The notes under the pieces were generated by a model that was not told where the DNA came from, did not search any database, and was given only the letters and a program-made list of their open reading frames with translations. Shown piece by piece: positions 63,891-64,000 of a stretch of DNA of 64,000 nt (the stretch's first letter is position 1; each line of letters opens with the position of its first letter). The stretch comes from Lepiota brunneoincarnata. Taxonomy: Eukaryota; Basidiomycota; Agaricomycetes; Agaricales; Agaricaceae. The translations under genes were made by a program, and so were the position numbers. The stretch spans positions 2,294,001-2,358,000 of the forward strand of contig JAEBUN010000005.1 of the NCBI GenBank assembly GCA_023014365.1, written 5' to 3'.

Positions 63891-64000
63891 TGAGGCATGT
63901 TCCATCCAAACCAGTTTGGCGGTGTGATCCAGCAGTCCACTAACAATGCTGGTGCCTACCTTGTGCACTTAGTCCATACCAGGTGGGCCCACAGGTTGAA
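63891..64000 (+). mobile_element. LINE A copy A7, RT fragment at window edge
   Basis: Plus-strand reading matches LINE A RT: FHPNQFGGVIQQSTNNAGAYLVHLVHTRWAHRLK. It continues beyond the window. Whether A7 is a separate insertion or the target of B3 cannot be decided here. Confidence 0.7.

Overview
The window looks like repeat-dense, decayed DNA from a basidiomycete fungus, most likely an Agaricomycete. The evidence is a CxC2-type KDZ transposase relic, Tad1-like non-LTR retrotransposons with RNase H, a fungal Ty3/Gypsy element, and short introns (about 49-69 bp, mostly GTAAGT-like donors) in the few spliced genes that can be parsed. No rRNA, tRNA or CRISPR array was seen and no intact housekeeping gene was recognised. 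The only long, intact and recognisable enzyme gene is a Tc1/mariner transposase.

Layout. 1-12.8 kb: a broken KDZ transposase (minus), a divergent plus-strand spliced gene ending at 8185, and a convergent minus-strand spliced gene with a cysteine cluster (8341-11555) split by a solo LTR with a perfect 5-bp target duplication. 12.8-14.8 kb: a 5'-truncated LINE (family B) that breaks a minus-strand spliced gene. 15-19 kb: unrecognised fragments and short repeats. 19.1-24 kb: a Gypsy element with 5' LTR, gag, protease and integrase C-terminus, but no reverse transcriptase, RNase H or integrase core. 24-28.4 kb: unrecognised minus-strand, apparently spliced genes.

28.4-64 kb is a nest of two related LINE families, here called A and B. 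Both carry gag, AP endonuclease, reverse transcriptase, RNase H and a C-terminal zinc motif, and both end in TATAAATTG(GA/TT)GATTT plus poly(A). Target-site duplications and continuity of interrupted coding sequence give an insertion order: LINE A1(-) contains Tc1/mariner, chimera 1 and LINE B2(+); B2 contains A3(-) and B-outer(-); B-outer contains A4(+), a CpG-rich solo LTR, B-nested(-), A5(+) and A6(-); A6 contains chimera 2. A6 (53081-61839) is a full-length LINE A copy.

Most notable are two composite retroelements (32641-34561 and 55785-57969). The same 1.2-kb module of unknown origin ('module C') forms the 5' part of each, joined at one fixed end to LINE B 3' sequences that begin at two different points. 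This resembles the MINE/WEIRD-MGL chimeras described in the ascomycete Magnaporthe and suggests template switching by the LINE B reverse transcriptase. Other notable points are a conserved stem-loop shared by the LINE A and B 3' UTRs with a compensatory base-pair change, Tc1/mariner termini that are each internally palindromic, and a 5' inversion in B2 that fits twin priming. Nearly all coding damage is C-to-T or G-to-A, as expected from cytosine methylation or RIP-like decay.
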